Shown here in pieces: positions 5,456 through 13,827 of a DNA stretch of 64,000 bases (position 1 is its first letter; every line of letters starts with the position of its first letter). The DNA is from a virus, in IMG/VR virus record IMGVR_UViG_3300023179_000062, positions 1 through 64,000 of that record, one strand, 5' to 3'. The position numbers and the translations under genes were made by a program. The notes under the pieces were generated by a model. That model saw nothing but the letters and a program-made list of their open reading frames with translations. It was not told the DNA's origin and ran no database searches.

Positions 5456-6649
5456 ATGAGATTTAAAGATTTTTTTCAAGAAATGTTCGTGCCTAATAAA
5501 TTATTATTGGAGGTGGATTGGTCTATGTGGCAAGATGTTAACAAAACTTGCATGAGTGCAGAACAGGTTGCAGAGATGTTGAATACTGAATTAAAAAGAG
5601 GTGAACATAATAGAACTGCAAAATCAAAAGATAATAAAAGTCCTAATAAAAATGATCCAAGATTCACCGCAAATACATTAGAAAGAAGTCGGGGAGAAAA
5701 TGGATTCATTGACGTAGAAAAATTTATTAAGGAAATTAATAAATTGCCTGCTACTATTTTTGATGTGGGGGAGAAATCTTCCCACACTATTACAGCGAAT
5801 ATTGTTACAGTGAATACTGGTATTCCTGCATTTCGTGCAATATTATGGGACGAGGAGCAAAAGGAATTTTTTGTAATCAACACTTGTCCGGCGGCATCAA
5901 AGTGCGCATCTTATTGTTATGCAATGCAAGGATATTACATAATCAATGACGGGAAAAATCTCAAGTTGGTTAATCGGTTACAGTTATTATTAAATGATCC
6001 TGTAGCATATGAGAAGCAAGCATATAGAGAATTGGAATCATATGCATGGCATGCAAAGCGCGACGGAAAAACTTTACAAATACGATGGAATGATGCAGGA
6101 GATTTCTTTAGTGACGTTTACATGGGAATTGCAGTAAAGTTACATAAAAAGTTAATTGCAGAAGGATATAATGTTAAAACCTATGCATATAGTAAACTTC
6201 ATAAAATGATTGAAATTGGAAAGTCTTTTGGATTTTCCATGAATTTTTCTACATCTGCAAGAAAAGCAGACGTTAATGCAATTGATTTTGCCACAACAAA
6301 GATTTCTGATATTATTCCAAAAGAAGTTTTCAAAGAGTTTTTCATCTCTAGTGGTAAAGGTTACAAGAAAGATAAAACAGGCAAAACATTATTCAGGAAT
6401 TCGTCTGATAAAGATGCATTCAAAGCCAAGGTTGTTGCATATTATAATAACCAATTACCTATTAAATTGGAAGAGCATCAAAAACAAATGGAAGGAAAAA
6501 TTAGTTTAAAATCATTAATATTCACGGATGAATTACCTTTAGAAGAAGGAGACACATTTAAATATAATGTAATCGTTTTACCGGGGGGAGATAGTGATAT
6601 TTCTGCCCAACGTACAGACGTACATTATACATTACTGTGCATGCATTAA
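5456..6649 (+). CDS. GP88-like protein with N-terminal targeting peptide
   Basis: The 397-aa product starts MRFKDFFQE, the same motif as the packaged-protein candidates downstream; a second possible cut site follows (LLLE, about residues 17-20). The middle carries NTCPAASKCASYCYA (Cys-x5-Cys-x3-Cys) and later IRWNDAGDFFSDVY. Both resemble the gene-product-88 family of actinobacteriophages, where a Cys cluster precedes a GDFF motif. The Cys cluster could bind metal. Biochemical function of the family is unknown. It converges with the gene ending at 6665, with 15 bp between the stops. Confidence 0.6.
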   Translation: MRFKDFFQEMFVPNKLLLEVDWSMWQDVNKTCMSAEQVAEMLNTELKRGEHNRTAKSKDNKSPNKNDPRFTANTLERSRGENGFIDVEKFIKEINKLPATIFDVGEKSSHTITANIVTVNTGIPAFRAILWDEEQKEFFVINTCPAASKCASYCYAMQGYYIINDGKNLKLVNRLQLLLNDPVAYEKQAYRELESYAWHAKRDGKTLQIRWNDAGDFFSDVYMGIAVKLHKKLIAEGYNVKTYAYSKLHKMIEIGKSFGFSMNFSTSARKADVNAIDFATTKISDIIPKEVFKEFFISSGKGYKKDKTGKTLFRNSSDKDAFKAKVVAYYNNQLPIKLEEHQKQMEGKISLKSLIFTDELPLEEGDTFKYNVIVLPGGDSDISAQRTDVHYTLLCMH

Positions 6650-6664
6650 TTTAGTTAATATTAA

Positions 6665-7462
6665 CTATTCCAATCTATTCCATAGAAGAACCTTATATAA
6701 TTCAGGGTCTTTTTGTTTAATAGTATTCAAATTTAATAATTCCCAATTACCATCATTTATTAAAACTATAAATGTTTTAAGTTTAGTTATTTCATTTGGG
6801 CCTAGAACCGTTTCGGCTCTTTCATATCCTGTTTTATCATTCATTCTATAGGATGGATAATCTCCGGTACCTTGATGGGTATCATAGTCGATACCTTTTC
6901 CGGTTTGTTGGCGATGTTTAATGGCATCACGTTTTTCATTTTCTGCGCCAAAATCCTCATACCATTTTACTGCATTAGGGTATTTAGGATATGCAATGGA
7001 TAAATATCCCGCATAATAATTTCCATAAACTTGATGGAGAATAGTTTGAAATGATCGTCCACGGGTTCCTCCGGTATCGGTTGCTTTAGAAAAGGTAATA
7101 GCATTTTTTGGTTGTTTTGCCCAATAGACGGTATCACCGGGAGATTTGGTATCGGTATCTTTTTGAAAAGGGTTTATTGTTTTATGTCCTCTGAATAAAA
7201 CCGGGGTGGATTCCGTCCCCAACTTCTCAGATAATTCATTTAAGTTTTTTGTATAAAAACCATACTTCCTAAATAAATCTTGTAGGCGAGTTTTTACAGA
7301 AGGTAGATCATGTAATTCCGAAGTATCTTGGGGTTGTTGTAACTCCTTGCTTCTACCTAAGTTATATGTTTTCCCGGTATAGTCTTGTAATTGATGGGCA
7401 TATCGAGGTTTACCCACAAATTGTGCCTCAGTTAATAAATTATACAATTCAGAAAATTTCAT
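6665..7462 (-). CDS. putative packaged ADP-ribosyltransferase-like protein
   Basis: The 265-aa product begins MKFSELYNLLTEAQ, a clear targeting peptide with a predicted cut after Glu12. Downstream are LFRGH (Arg91), AITFSKA (Ser125) and YERAETVLGPNEI (Glu214 and Glu217). Spacing and context recall the R-S-E class of mono-ADP-ribosyltransferases, in which the last Glu precedes a LLPP-like strand. T4 Alt is a precedent for an ART carried in the head. The E-x-E pair is not canonical, so activity is uncertain. It is the last gene of a leftward operon; AGGAG lies 9 nt upstream of its ATG. Confidence 0.45.
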   Translation of the reverse strand: MKFSELYNLLTEAQFVGKPRYAHQLQDYTGKTYNLGRSKELQQPQDTSELHDLPSVKTRLQDLFRKYGFYTKNLNELSEKLGTESTPVLFRGHKTINPFQKDTDTKSPGDTVYWAKQPKNAITFSKATDTGGTRGRSFQTILHQVYGNYYAGYLSIAYPKYPNAVKWYEDFGAENEKRDAIKHRQQTGKGIDYDTHQGTGDYPSYRMNDKTGYERAETVLGPNEITKLKTFIVLINDGNWELLNLNTIKQKDPELYKVLLWNRLE

Positions 7463-7466
7463 AGTG

Positions 7467-10400
7467 TTAATCTCCTGATCTTTTATAGAAGGATGGGGCT
7501 TTACCTAATCCTTTAATAGGGACATCGGTATCTCTCAAGGCTTGATCTTTATTAAGCATTCCTAGTTTTGCTTGAGCAAGTTTTTGACGATCTTCAAAGC
7601 GTTGTTGTTTAAGTTTCAGTGCTTCAGGAGAATGGTCTTTATGTCCCGTCATAAATTCTTCATGGGTATAGCACATAGGGGAATCGGCTTTACTTGAGTC
7701 ATAGTAGCTACTATCCATTTCGTATATATATTCTTCGGGATTTTGTCCCATGAATTTGAGAAGGTCCATGGTTGGTTTCACCAGATTATCTTGCCATCCA
7801 GTCCAATAGCTTATAATTTTGTTATGTGTCCACACACGCACTTCATATGCTCCTCTATCATGTTGTTTTTGTGCAATGTCATCTAGAGCAATATCACTCT
7901 TAATATCATTGATATCATCAGAAGGTTTTAACTCATGATCTTTTATACGACGTAAAGTACCCCGAAGATTTCCGTGTCCGGCTTTTTGTGGCGAAGAATC
8001 TTTTCTAAATACAAAGCTACCGGGAGTTCCATCTGTAAGCATTAATACGGTATAACTCTCTTCATTATTATTATAATGGATAGTTGTCTCTGGATCATTT
8101 CTATCTTTTATGTGGTCGGGGCTTTCGGTAAACATGTTTACGTTTTCTTTGATATCACCGTTTTGCACTAATGTTTTAATTTTAGCCATTAAAGTGTCAA
8201 GTGATTCTTTACCGAATACCTTTACCCATTCTTCCCTTGACAGACCCTTGGGTGTTCCCATAGGGGCTTCTTCTGTTACCCATTCACCGTTTACAAAATA
8301 TGCTAATTTAGTCTTATCAATATTTGCAGCCTCTATTAAATCATTCGTTTTACCGACATAGATAATCCATAACCATTTAGCATTGTCATTGAATTGTATA
8401 CCGGGAACCGCACTAGGATTTGTGAAGGGGCGGATTGCACGGGAAATTGCAAAGTTTTTGGTTAATGTACTTGATGATCCTTCTGTAGTCGTCTTTGTTT
8501 CTTCTTTCTCTTTATCCTCGCCCACATATTCTTTTATCTTCTCCTTTAATTCTGTCAAGGCGGCTTGACCGAACGTATTTGCCCAATCAATTCCTAACAT
8601 ACCCACATATTCCACATAGTCCTCTTCAGGCGTCTCATCAGTCCAGTCACCATTAACGAAATAAAATAATTTATCAATAGGTATCTTTGCTTTTTTAACT
8701 AAATCAGTTTCTATGCCTAAGTAGATAACCTTTAGATTTTTTGTCAAGCCATTGGCTGCAATATTTTTCATATGCATTGAAGAGCCAATGAAGGGACGCT
8801 GCGCACGACGAATGGCAAATGCTATCAATTCATCTTGTTCAGAAGGACTGAGAGTTTTTAGTTGGGGAGCAACAGTAGCAACGGGTGTTATTTGTTCCGG
8901 TTTAACAACAACGGCTGTTTTACCTAATTGAGTGAATGCATAATCTCCGAAGATTGAGCGCCATACGGGACTAGTAATTGCATATGAGGTATTGTGCCAT
9001 CCGATCATATGATCCTCATGATGTTTGATCCATGTAGAGTTCGTTGTATCATATAGAAATAATTTTTCTTCGGGAATCTTTGCCTTCTCGATTAATGGCC
9101 CCATGCCTACAGATATTAATAACCGTGATTGAATATGTGCATCCGTGGCAAGAAATGCTAGATTAGTACCTTTCAATTTACCATTATTGAAAAACGGTAC
9201 ATTTGCAATAGTCAATGCTTGTGTTACCAGATTATCATTTACCTTTGGTTTGGTTGTTCCTGTTAAATCACTTAGATCAGGGTCGGGTAATTTATTAGGT
9301 GTAGAGGTACTGTCGTTCTCTGCCAATACTTTAAAGAAGTCTTTAAAGCGGAATGATTCTCCATTGAGATAACGCTGTTGTACTCCCATAGCAGGTTTTG
9401 GTTTTACTCCCATTTGAATAAGGGCTTCTTTCTTTTCCTCAGGAGGAAGCCCATGAACCACTTTTTGCCAATCACTAGTATTAGTAGACTTTTTATTAAC
9501 TAAATCTTTTCTTTCGGGTTTATTTGTTAATGAAGCTAAACTGACGGGATCGGTGTTATCTAATTCCCATTGATATTCATTAGGATTACCTCCTATTAAT
9601 TTAATCATTTCGATTATTTTTGGTAAGTTATTTTTTACATATACAGACTTGTTCCAAAACGAAATATAATTATGTTCTGTCCAAATTCTACCTTGTATAC
9701 ATTCGGGTAGTTTTCGTAACATGAATTCTCTGTCGGTATCCGGTCCTGCATATGATAAAAGTTTAACAGATGGAGTACCATAAAAGGTTAACAGGGATTT
9801 CCGGTGTTTGTTACCATGAGTAAATGCGTCATCAATATATTCAAATAAACCGGAATGAAATACTTTATTACTATTGGTAAGACATATAAAATCTTGATGA
9901 ACAATAAAGGTTCGGGCATCGGGCATTCGCCATCCTAAACTTTCTTCTTCTATTCCATCAACAGGTTCTGCTAAAGGAAACCATGTCACTGAATGATCTG
10001 GAGATTCCTTAAAGAAGTCCTTGAAACTTTCCCCCATTGCATATCTTGCTTCTACACCTTTTGCGGCTTTCGGCTTTACACCCATTTGAATAAGGGCTTC
10101 TTTCTTTTCCTCAGGAGGAAGCCCATGAACTATATGGGAAGTATCTGCGGCTTTAATAGGTGTTTGAGTTGGAGCAAGTTTGAAGAATTGCGAATATTTC
10201 AAAAAGGTATCTTCATTATCCCTACCATTATAAAAATTATATTTCATCTTTGTAGGGTCTTTACCGTATAATTTAACTACTCGTTCGACAGTCTTTTTGT
10301 CCTCAGAAGAGAATGAATCTGCGGAATTCCAAAAAGATACAATATCATGTTGCATAGATATTCTACCTAAGAACCCATCATCAACTGCATCTAAGAATGT

Positions 10401-10715
10401 GCCGCGTCTAATATCGGCTACTCTTTTATTTTTTAGAAAATTTATAACATTTTCGGGGGCGACTCCTATTTGTCTATAATATGGTTCAGACCTTTTGAGG
10501 TCATCTTCGGTGCTTATTGAGTGAACCATGTCACTGTATTCAAGTTTAAAAATATTTTTCTTTGCTAGACATAGTAATTCCCAATGTGTTGCAACCTGAT
10601 TATCATAAAAATACATGATGAAATTCCCACAAAACCCAAAGGTAAGTGCGCTTTTATCGCCCATATATAAATCATCAGGGTCTTCGGTTAATAAAAAAAA
10701 GTCTTTGAATCTCAT
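7467..10715 (-). CDS. 1082-aa concatenated cargo protein with internal targeting peptides
   Basis: The N-terminus is MRFKDFFLLTE. The same type of peptide recurs at about residues 228-237 (GESFKDFFKE), 454-466 (FRFKDFFKVLAE) and 860-864 (MFTE), each followed by a new unit. Units 1, 2 and 4 are paralogous, with an I-S-[FY]-W motif then a GxNPxEY-like end (near 126-156, 350-381, 968-996). Unit 3 has three copies of a roughly 90-aa module (VGxxxxLIxxAxI ... W...FG). The linker HGLPPEEKKEALIQMGVK occurs twice. Cleavage by the prohead protease at each site would release four proteins. Catalytic function is not recognised. Confidence 0.6.
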   Translation of the reverse strand: MRFKDFFLLTEDPDDLYMGDKSALTFGFCGNFIMYFYDNQVATHWELLCLAKKNIFKLEYSDMVHSISTEDDLKRSEPYYRQIGVAPENVINFLKNKRVADIRRGTFLDAVDDGFLGRISMQHDIVSFWNSADSFSSEDKKTVERVVKLYGKDPTKMKYNFYNGRDNEDTFLKYSQFFKLAPTQTPIKAADTSHIVHGLPPEEKKEALIQMGVKPKAAKGVEARYAMGESFKDFFKESPDHSVTWFPLAEPVDGIEEESLGWRMPDARTFIVHQDFICLTNSNKVFHSGLFEYIDDAFTHGNKHRKSLLTFYGTPSVKLLSYAGPDTDREFMLRKLPECIQGRIWTEHNYISFWNKSVYVKNNLPKIIEMIKLIGGNPNEYQWELDNTDPVSLASLTNKPERKDLVNKKSTNTSDWQKVVHGLPPEEKKEALIQMGVKPKPAMGVQQRYLNGESFRFKDFFKVLAENDSTSTPNKLPDPDLSDLTGTTKPKVNDNLVTQALTIANVPFFNNGKLKGTNLAFLATDAHIQSRLLISVGMGPLIEKAKIPEEKLFLYDTTNSTWIKHHEDHMIGWHNTSYAITSPVWRSIFGDYAFTQLGKTAVVVKPEQITPVATVAPQLKTLSPSEQDELIAFAIRRAQRPFIGSSMHMKNIAANGLTKNLKVIYLGIETDLVKKAKIPIDKLFYFVNGDWTDETPEEDYVEYVGMLGIDWANTFGQAALTELKEKIKEYVGEDKEKEETKTTTEGSSSTLTKNFAISRAIRPFTNPSAVPGIQFNDNAKWLWIIYVGKTNDLIEAANIDKTKLAYFVNGEWVTEEAPMGTPKGLSREEWVKVFGKESLDTLMAKIKTLVQNGDIKENVNMFTESPDHIKDRNDPETTIHYNNNEESYTVLMLTDGTPGSFVFRKDSSPQKAGHGNLRGTLRRIKDHELKPSDDINDIKSDIALDDIAQKQHDRGAYEVRVWTHNKIISYWTGWQDNLVKPTMDLLKFMGQNPEEYIYEMDSSYYDSSKADSPMCYTHEEFMTGHKDHSPEALKLKQQRFEDRQKLAQAKLGMLNKDQALRDTDVPIKGLGKAPSFYKRSGD
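9409..9458. repeat. 50-bp direct repeat, copy 1
   Basis: Identical over 50 bp to 10081-10130. It encodes the HGLPPEEKKEALIQMG linker that precedes the third targeting peptide. Confidence 0.9.
10081..10130. repeat. 50-bp direct repeat, copy 2
   Basis: Identical over 50 bp to 9409-9458, marking a recent in-frame duplication of a cargo unit. Confidence 0.9.
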
Positions 10716-10722
10716 ACGTTAA

Positions 10723-11256
10723 TTATTTATGCTGAACCATGAAACGGTAATTATGAAATTTCTTATTCTTTCCGTGAACTCGTCGCATTTCATCGGAACT
10801 ATGAATGTAACGATTTACTTTAGTTGATATTTCATAGATACTAAAAATAAAAGCATCCTTATATTGTTCATAGAGTTTGATCCAAAACCCCAATCCCGCA
10901 GGAGTCATTGTGGTGTCTGATAGAATATAAGAATATTTCTTCAGAAGATATTCCATATAAATTGCCCGTGCAAGACCTTTATATTTCGGATTTTGTTGAA
11001 TTAAGTTCTCTTCGATACCGGAACGTTTAAGATAAAACCCTACTTCCGCAGCAACCTCCTGATCATTATGAATAAAATATAAATCAGTATCACCGTTGTT
11101 CACTTCCCAAACATCATACTCAATATTATTCAATTTAACCTTTTCAACAAATCGTCCCATCTTTTTTATATGGGGAATCGTTTCCTCCATTTTCAAATCA
11201 ATGTCAACCCGTTGAGGCATCTCTAATAGTAATTTATAGAGAAAATCAAATTTCAT
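10723..11256 (-). CDS. putative packaged GNAT-like acetyltransferase
   Basis: The 177-aa product begins MKFDFLYKLLLEMP (predicted cut after Glu12). The middle has AEVGFYLK, then NPKYKGLARAIYMEYLLKKY, resembling the acetyl-CoA-binding loop and helix of GNAT enzymes. SDTTMTPAGLGFWIKLYEQY follows, resembling the late GNAT motif in which an aromatic residue and a W-x-K-L helix end the fold. The substrate is unknown. No promoter of its own; it follows the lipoprotein gene by 3 nt. Its stop codon overlaps the late promoter of the 1082-aa gene. Confidence 0.45.
   Translation of the reverse strand: MKFDFLYKLLLEMPQRVDIDLKMEETIPHIKKMGRFVEKVKLNNIEYDVWEVNNGDTDLYFIHNDQEVAAEVGFYLKRSGIEENLIQQNPKYKGLARAIYMEYLLKKYSYILSDTTMTPAGLGFWIKLYEQYKDAFIFSIYEISTKVNRYIHSSDEMRRVHGKNKKFHNYRFMVQHK
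10724..10731 (-). promoter_or_regulatory. late promoter for the 1082-aa gene
   Basis: CATAAATA on the minus strand, ending 8 nt before the ATG at 10715. Confidence 0.75.
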
Positions 11257-11259
11257 AAA

Positions 11260-11694
11260 TTATGGAGTAACAGTAGGAAGTCCTTGTGTGATTGCATTCG
11301 AGAGAGCTTGAAGGATAGGAACAAGATTTTCCACCGAAGCAATTTTATTAGTTACCGCAGTATTATAGTATGTCTTATAAAGAACAACTAATGCATTTGC
11401 TACATTTAATGCTTCAGGGGTTTGGAGTTCTTTAATCTTTGAAGATTTGATGGTTGCTGCTAATGTATCAGGTGAAAGGTCTTGACCAAGGGCAAAAGTA
11501 TTAATTACTGTCACCAAATCCTTAAGATATGGGATTGCTTTTGGTTGTTTTTGAACACCGATACTAACAGTAGGAGGAACAGTGACACTTATAATGACGG
11601 GTGCATTGGTTAAAATTGCTTGTGCTGTCGGAGTTTTACATCCAGTAAGAACTAAGCAAGAACCAAGTAATAAAGAGATAATTAAGTTTTTCAT
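11260..11694 (-). CDS. small lipoprotein, 144 aa
   Basis: A type II signal peptide is clear: a basic start, a hydrophobic core (LIISLLLGSCLVL) and the lipobox LTGC with Cys19 as the lipid-modified residue. The mature part has no recognised domain; it is Ala/Thr/Val-rich with two long helices after residue 60. Phage lipoproteins can be outer-membrane spanins or superinfection-exclusion proteins, but no partner inner-membrane spanin is visible next to it. It is first in an operon with the GNAT-like gene. It carries no targeting peptide, unlike its neighbours. Confidence 0.8.
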   Translation of the reverse strand: MKNLIISLLLGSCLVLTGCKTPTAQAILTNAPVIISVTVPPTVSIGVQKQPKAIPYLKDLVTVINTFALGQDLSPDTLAATIKSSKIKELQTPEALNVANALVVLYKTYYNTAVTNKIASVENLVPILQALSNAITQGLPTVTP

Positions 11695-11701
11695 ATAATA
11701 G

Positions 11702-11709
11702 TATTTACT
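11702..11709 (-). promoter_or_regulatory. late promoter for the lipoprotein gene
   Basis: AGTAAATA, 7 nt before the ATG at 11694. It overlaps the stop codon of the upstream gene. Confidence 0.6.
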
Positions 11710-13456
11710 CTTCTTGCATAGCCATCATCAACCCATCAATTTCTTTGAATATCTTGGTTTGTATTTTTTTGATGTTTCTTTTTACATTAAGCAAATTACT
11801 TATTATAGTGTACATGTCGTTCGGATCATCCATTGTAAATGATAATTCAACGTTTAGTACATCCCTTTCCCATGAACATGTCTGATTCTTTCTATTCATA
11901 ACATTATTCAATGTAGGTTCATAAAACATATAAAACAACAAACGTTTCTGGTTGTTGATTTGGTCAATAACCGTATCCAGATTTTCACTAAATTTGTTGG
12001 TATTGTTCCATGCCCGTTGGAAAGGGACTTCAAATGTAGTATTAATTCTTACAAAAATATAAGGATGAGCGTCTCTATTTACAGGTTGTGCATGAACTTT
12101 GAAACGGGGGCGAAGTCTGGATTGGTAAGAATTTAAAATATTGTTAACTTCGTCTTGCCACGAAACAACATGATTAGTCTTGTGTCGTATCGCTTTATAC
12201 TCGTTTTTTCCAAAGAAATTATTTAACAAATATTCAAGTGATTCGTCTGAATAATCTCCACCCACAAGAACTATATTATTTTGTGCATAGTTATATTCAG
12301 GAGGATTTTTGAAAATTGGTTGATGTTGTCGGACATAATCTAAAATATTTTCATAGATGTCAGGAGTGATATATCCATATTTTTGTTCAGATTGCAAAGT
12401 AGTGGGAACCGCAAAATCTTTTCCCGTTTCAATATCAACAAATCTACGTAAACGGATACGCCCTATAGGGGCGATACTGCCCGTATTTCTATCAGAATCA
12501 TGAAATATATCTTTGTCATTTAAGTTATTTCTAACTCTTTTCCCGTCAGAACCTTTTATTAAATACACAATTCCTCCGTCATTTTGGGCATCAGCAATTG
12601 CACACTTGGCATAAGTTCCGTCTTCAGAAGAGTACTTTCCTCCCCCTAGTCTGTGACAGGACGAGATACCTTTATGATCTGCCATGCGCAAAACATCAAT
12701 AGGATGGCGTGAAAATAACAAATAATAAAACATATTATTTTGGTCAATTGTCTGTTTCAATGCTCTTAAATGATTTATAGGTTGTACTTTTTCTTTCTTA
12801 ATATTATCAAGAATAACACGGATGGAATGGTAAACGCCGTTACCTAATGTGTTCAATGAATCATTAAATCCGCCACGGATAAATTCTACTCGAATATGAA
12901 TTATATCGTCTATTAATTTCTTTATAGTTTGTACATCCAATGGTTCATTTAATTTATAATTTTCTCTAGTATATGCATTGGCTTTAAGCGTCATGATCAT
13001 ACTTTTATCATGGGTATATAGTTCGTATGTATCTGCGGTGTTGTCATTTTCGAAATGAGGATGGTACGATGTTAGAAATTCTATTATGCGATCTAGTGGA
13101 TTATCTTTATATGCATGAATTTTATATCTTATAAAATTTTGAATAAGTTTATCTTTTATACCACTGACATCTATACGATTATATGCGTCCATCAATTCAA
13201 TCATCTTTTCTTTAAGGGCCGTGTTGATATTTTTACCATGTAATTGTCTATTAGGAAAATCGAAATCGGATAATGCCCATCCTAAATTTTCTGATGCTTT
13301 TTGAAATTTTGGATTAAATACCTTGACTAAGAAACGTTCCCCATGTCCGTTAAACAGGTCATTAAATGGGCGATCAGATACCTTATCCACCGCATCTTGG
13401 ATTTTATCAACAAAACTTTGCTGAGCTTCTAGAAATAATTTAAAGGAATCCGTCAT
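11705..13456 (-). CDS. packaged-protein candidate, 583 aa
   Basis: It starts MTDSFKLFLEAQ, with a predicted cut after Glu10. Around residues 249-300 is a striking block, SRHPIDVLRMADHKGISSCHRL followed by a KCAIADA segment and VYLI. I recall similar SRHP...SCH blocks in other phage proteins of unknown function. Conserved His, Cys and Arg suggest an enzyme. An RIRLRRFVDIETG segment follows. The C-terminal 200 residues are helical. The start overlaps the upstream 119-aa gene by 4 nt, so both are translated from one message. Confidence 0.5.
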   Translation of the reverse strand: MTDSFKLFLEAQQSFVDKIQDAVDKVSDRPFNDLFNGHGERFLVKVFNPKFQKASENLGWALSDFDFPNRQLHGKNINTALKEKMIELMDAYNRIDVSGIKDKLIQNFIRYKIHAYKDNPLDRIIEFLTSYHPHFENDNTADTYELYTHDKSMIMTLKANAYTRENYKLNEPLDVQTIKKLIDDIIHIRVEFIRGGFNDSLNTLGNGVYHSIRVILDNIKKEKVQPINHLRALKQTIDQNNMFYYLLFSRHPIDVLRMADHKGISSCHRLGGGKYSSEDGTYAKCAIADAQNDGGIVYLIKGSDGKRVRNNLNDKDIFHDSDRNTGSIAPIGRIRLRRFVDIETGKDFAVPTTLQSEQKYGYITPDIYENILDYVRQHQPIFKNPPEYNYAQNNIVLVGGDYSDESLEYLLNNFFGKNEYKAIRHKTNHVVSWQDEVNNILNSYQSRLRPRFKVHAQPVNRDAHPYIFVRINTTFEVPFQRAWNNTNKFSENLDTVIDQINNQKRLLFYMFYEPTLNNVMNRKNQTCSWERDVLNVELSFTMDDPNDMYTIISNLLNVKRNIKKIQTKIFKEIDGLMMAMQEE

Positions 13457-13812
13457 ATATTTTTCTGTATCAATTTTATGAACGATGGGGGAATATCCGC
13501 CCGTGATATAATTTCCAACATTTGTGGATCGGTGACAAGAGGAAAATTATCCGGTAGGGTAACGGATAACAAATGTAACAAATCATCTTCTGCAAAATTT
13601 TCCCGTAACCAGTTATTCACCGCTTCTTTCACATGCGCTAATGATTTAAATAATAAAACTCTAGGTGGTTCATTTGTCTGTTCGGTGTTATTACCTTGTT
13701 GGGCCAATATCCCCTGTTTCAAAATATAAGAAAGATCAGAATCTTTACATACATGATAGAAGGTTTTAGCGGTGGCTTGTTCCTGTAAAAGAAAAAAATC
13801 TTTGAATCTCAT
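13453..13812 (-). CDS. packaged-protein candidate, 119 aa, ART-fold-like
   Basis: It begins MRFKDFFLLQEQA (predicted cut after Glu11). The rest, TFYHVCKDSDLSYILKQGI, then VLLFKS and a VTLPDNFPLVTDP strand, resembles the opening of the RNA 2'-phosphotransferase / ADP-ribosyltransferase superfamily (YHxT...L..IL..GI pattern). The similarity is by eye only, and no catalytic Glu can be placed with confidence. It is first in a two-gene operon. Confidence 0.35.
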   Translation of the reverse strand: MRFKDFFLLQEQATAKTFYHVCKDSDLSYILKQGILAQQGNNTEQTNEPPRVLLFKSLAHVKEAVNNWLRENFAEDDLLHLLSVTLPDNFPLVTDPQMLEIISRADIPPSFIKLIQKNI

Positions 13813-13819
13813 ATAGCTT

Positions 13820-13827
13820 TATTTATA
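13820..13827 (-). promoter_or_regulatory. late promoter for the 119-aa gene
   Basis: TATAAATA, 7 nt before the ATG at 13812. Confidence 0.8.

Noticed and set aside
6653-6666. 14-bp palindrome AGTTAATATTAACT between convergent genes
   Set aside because: Too AT-rich and short to call a terminator; could easily occur by chance in this base composition.
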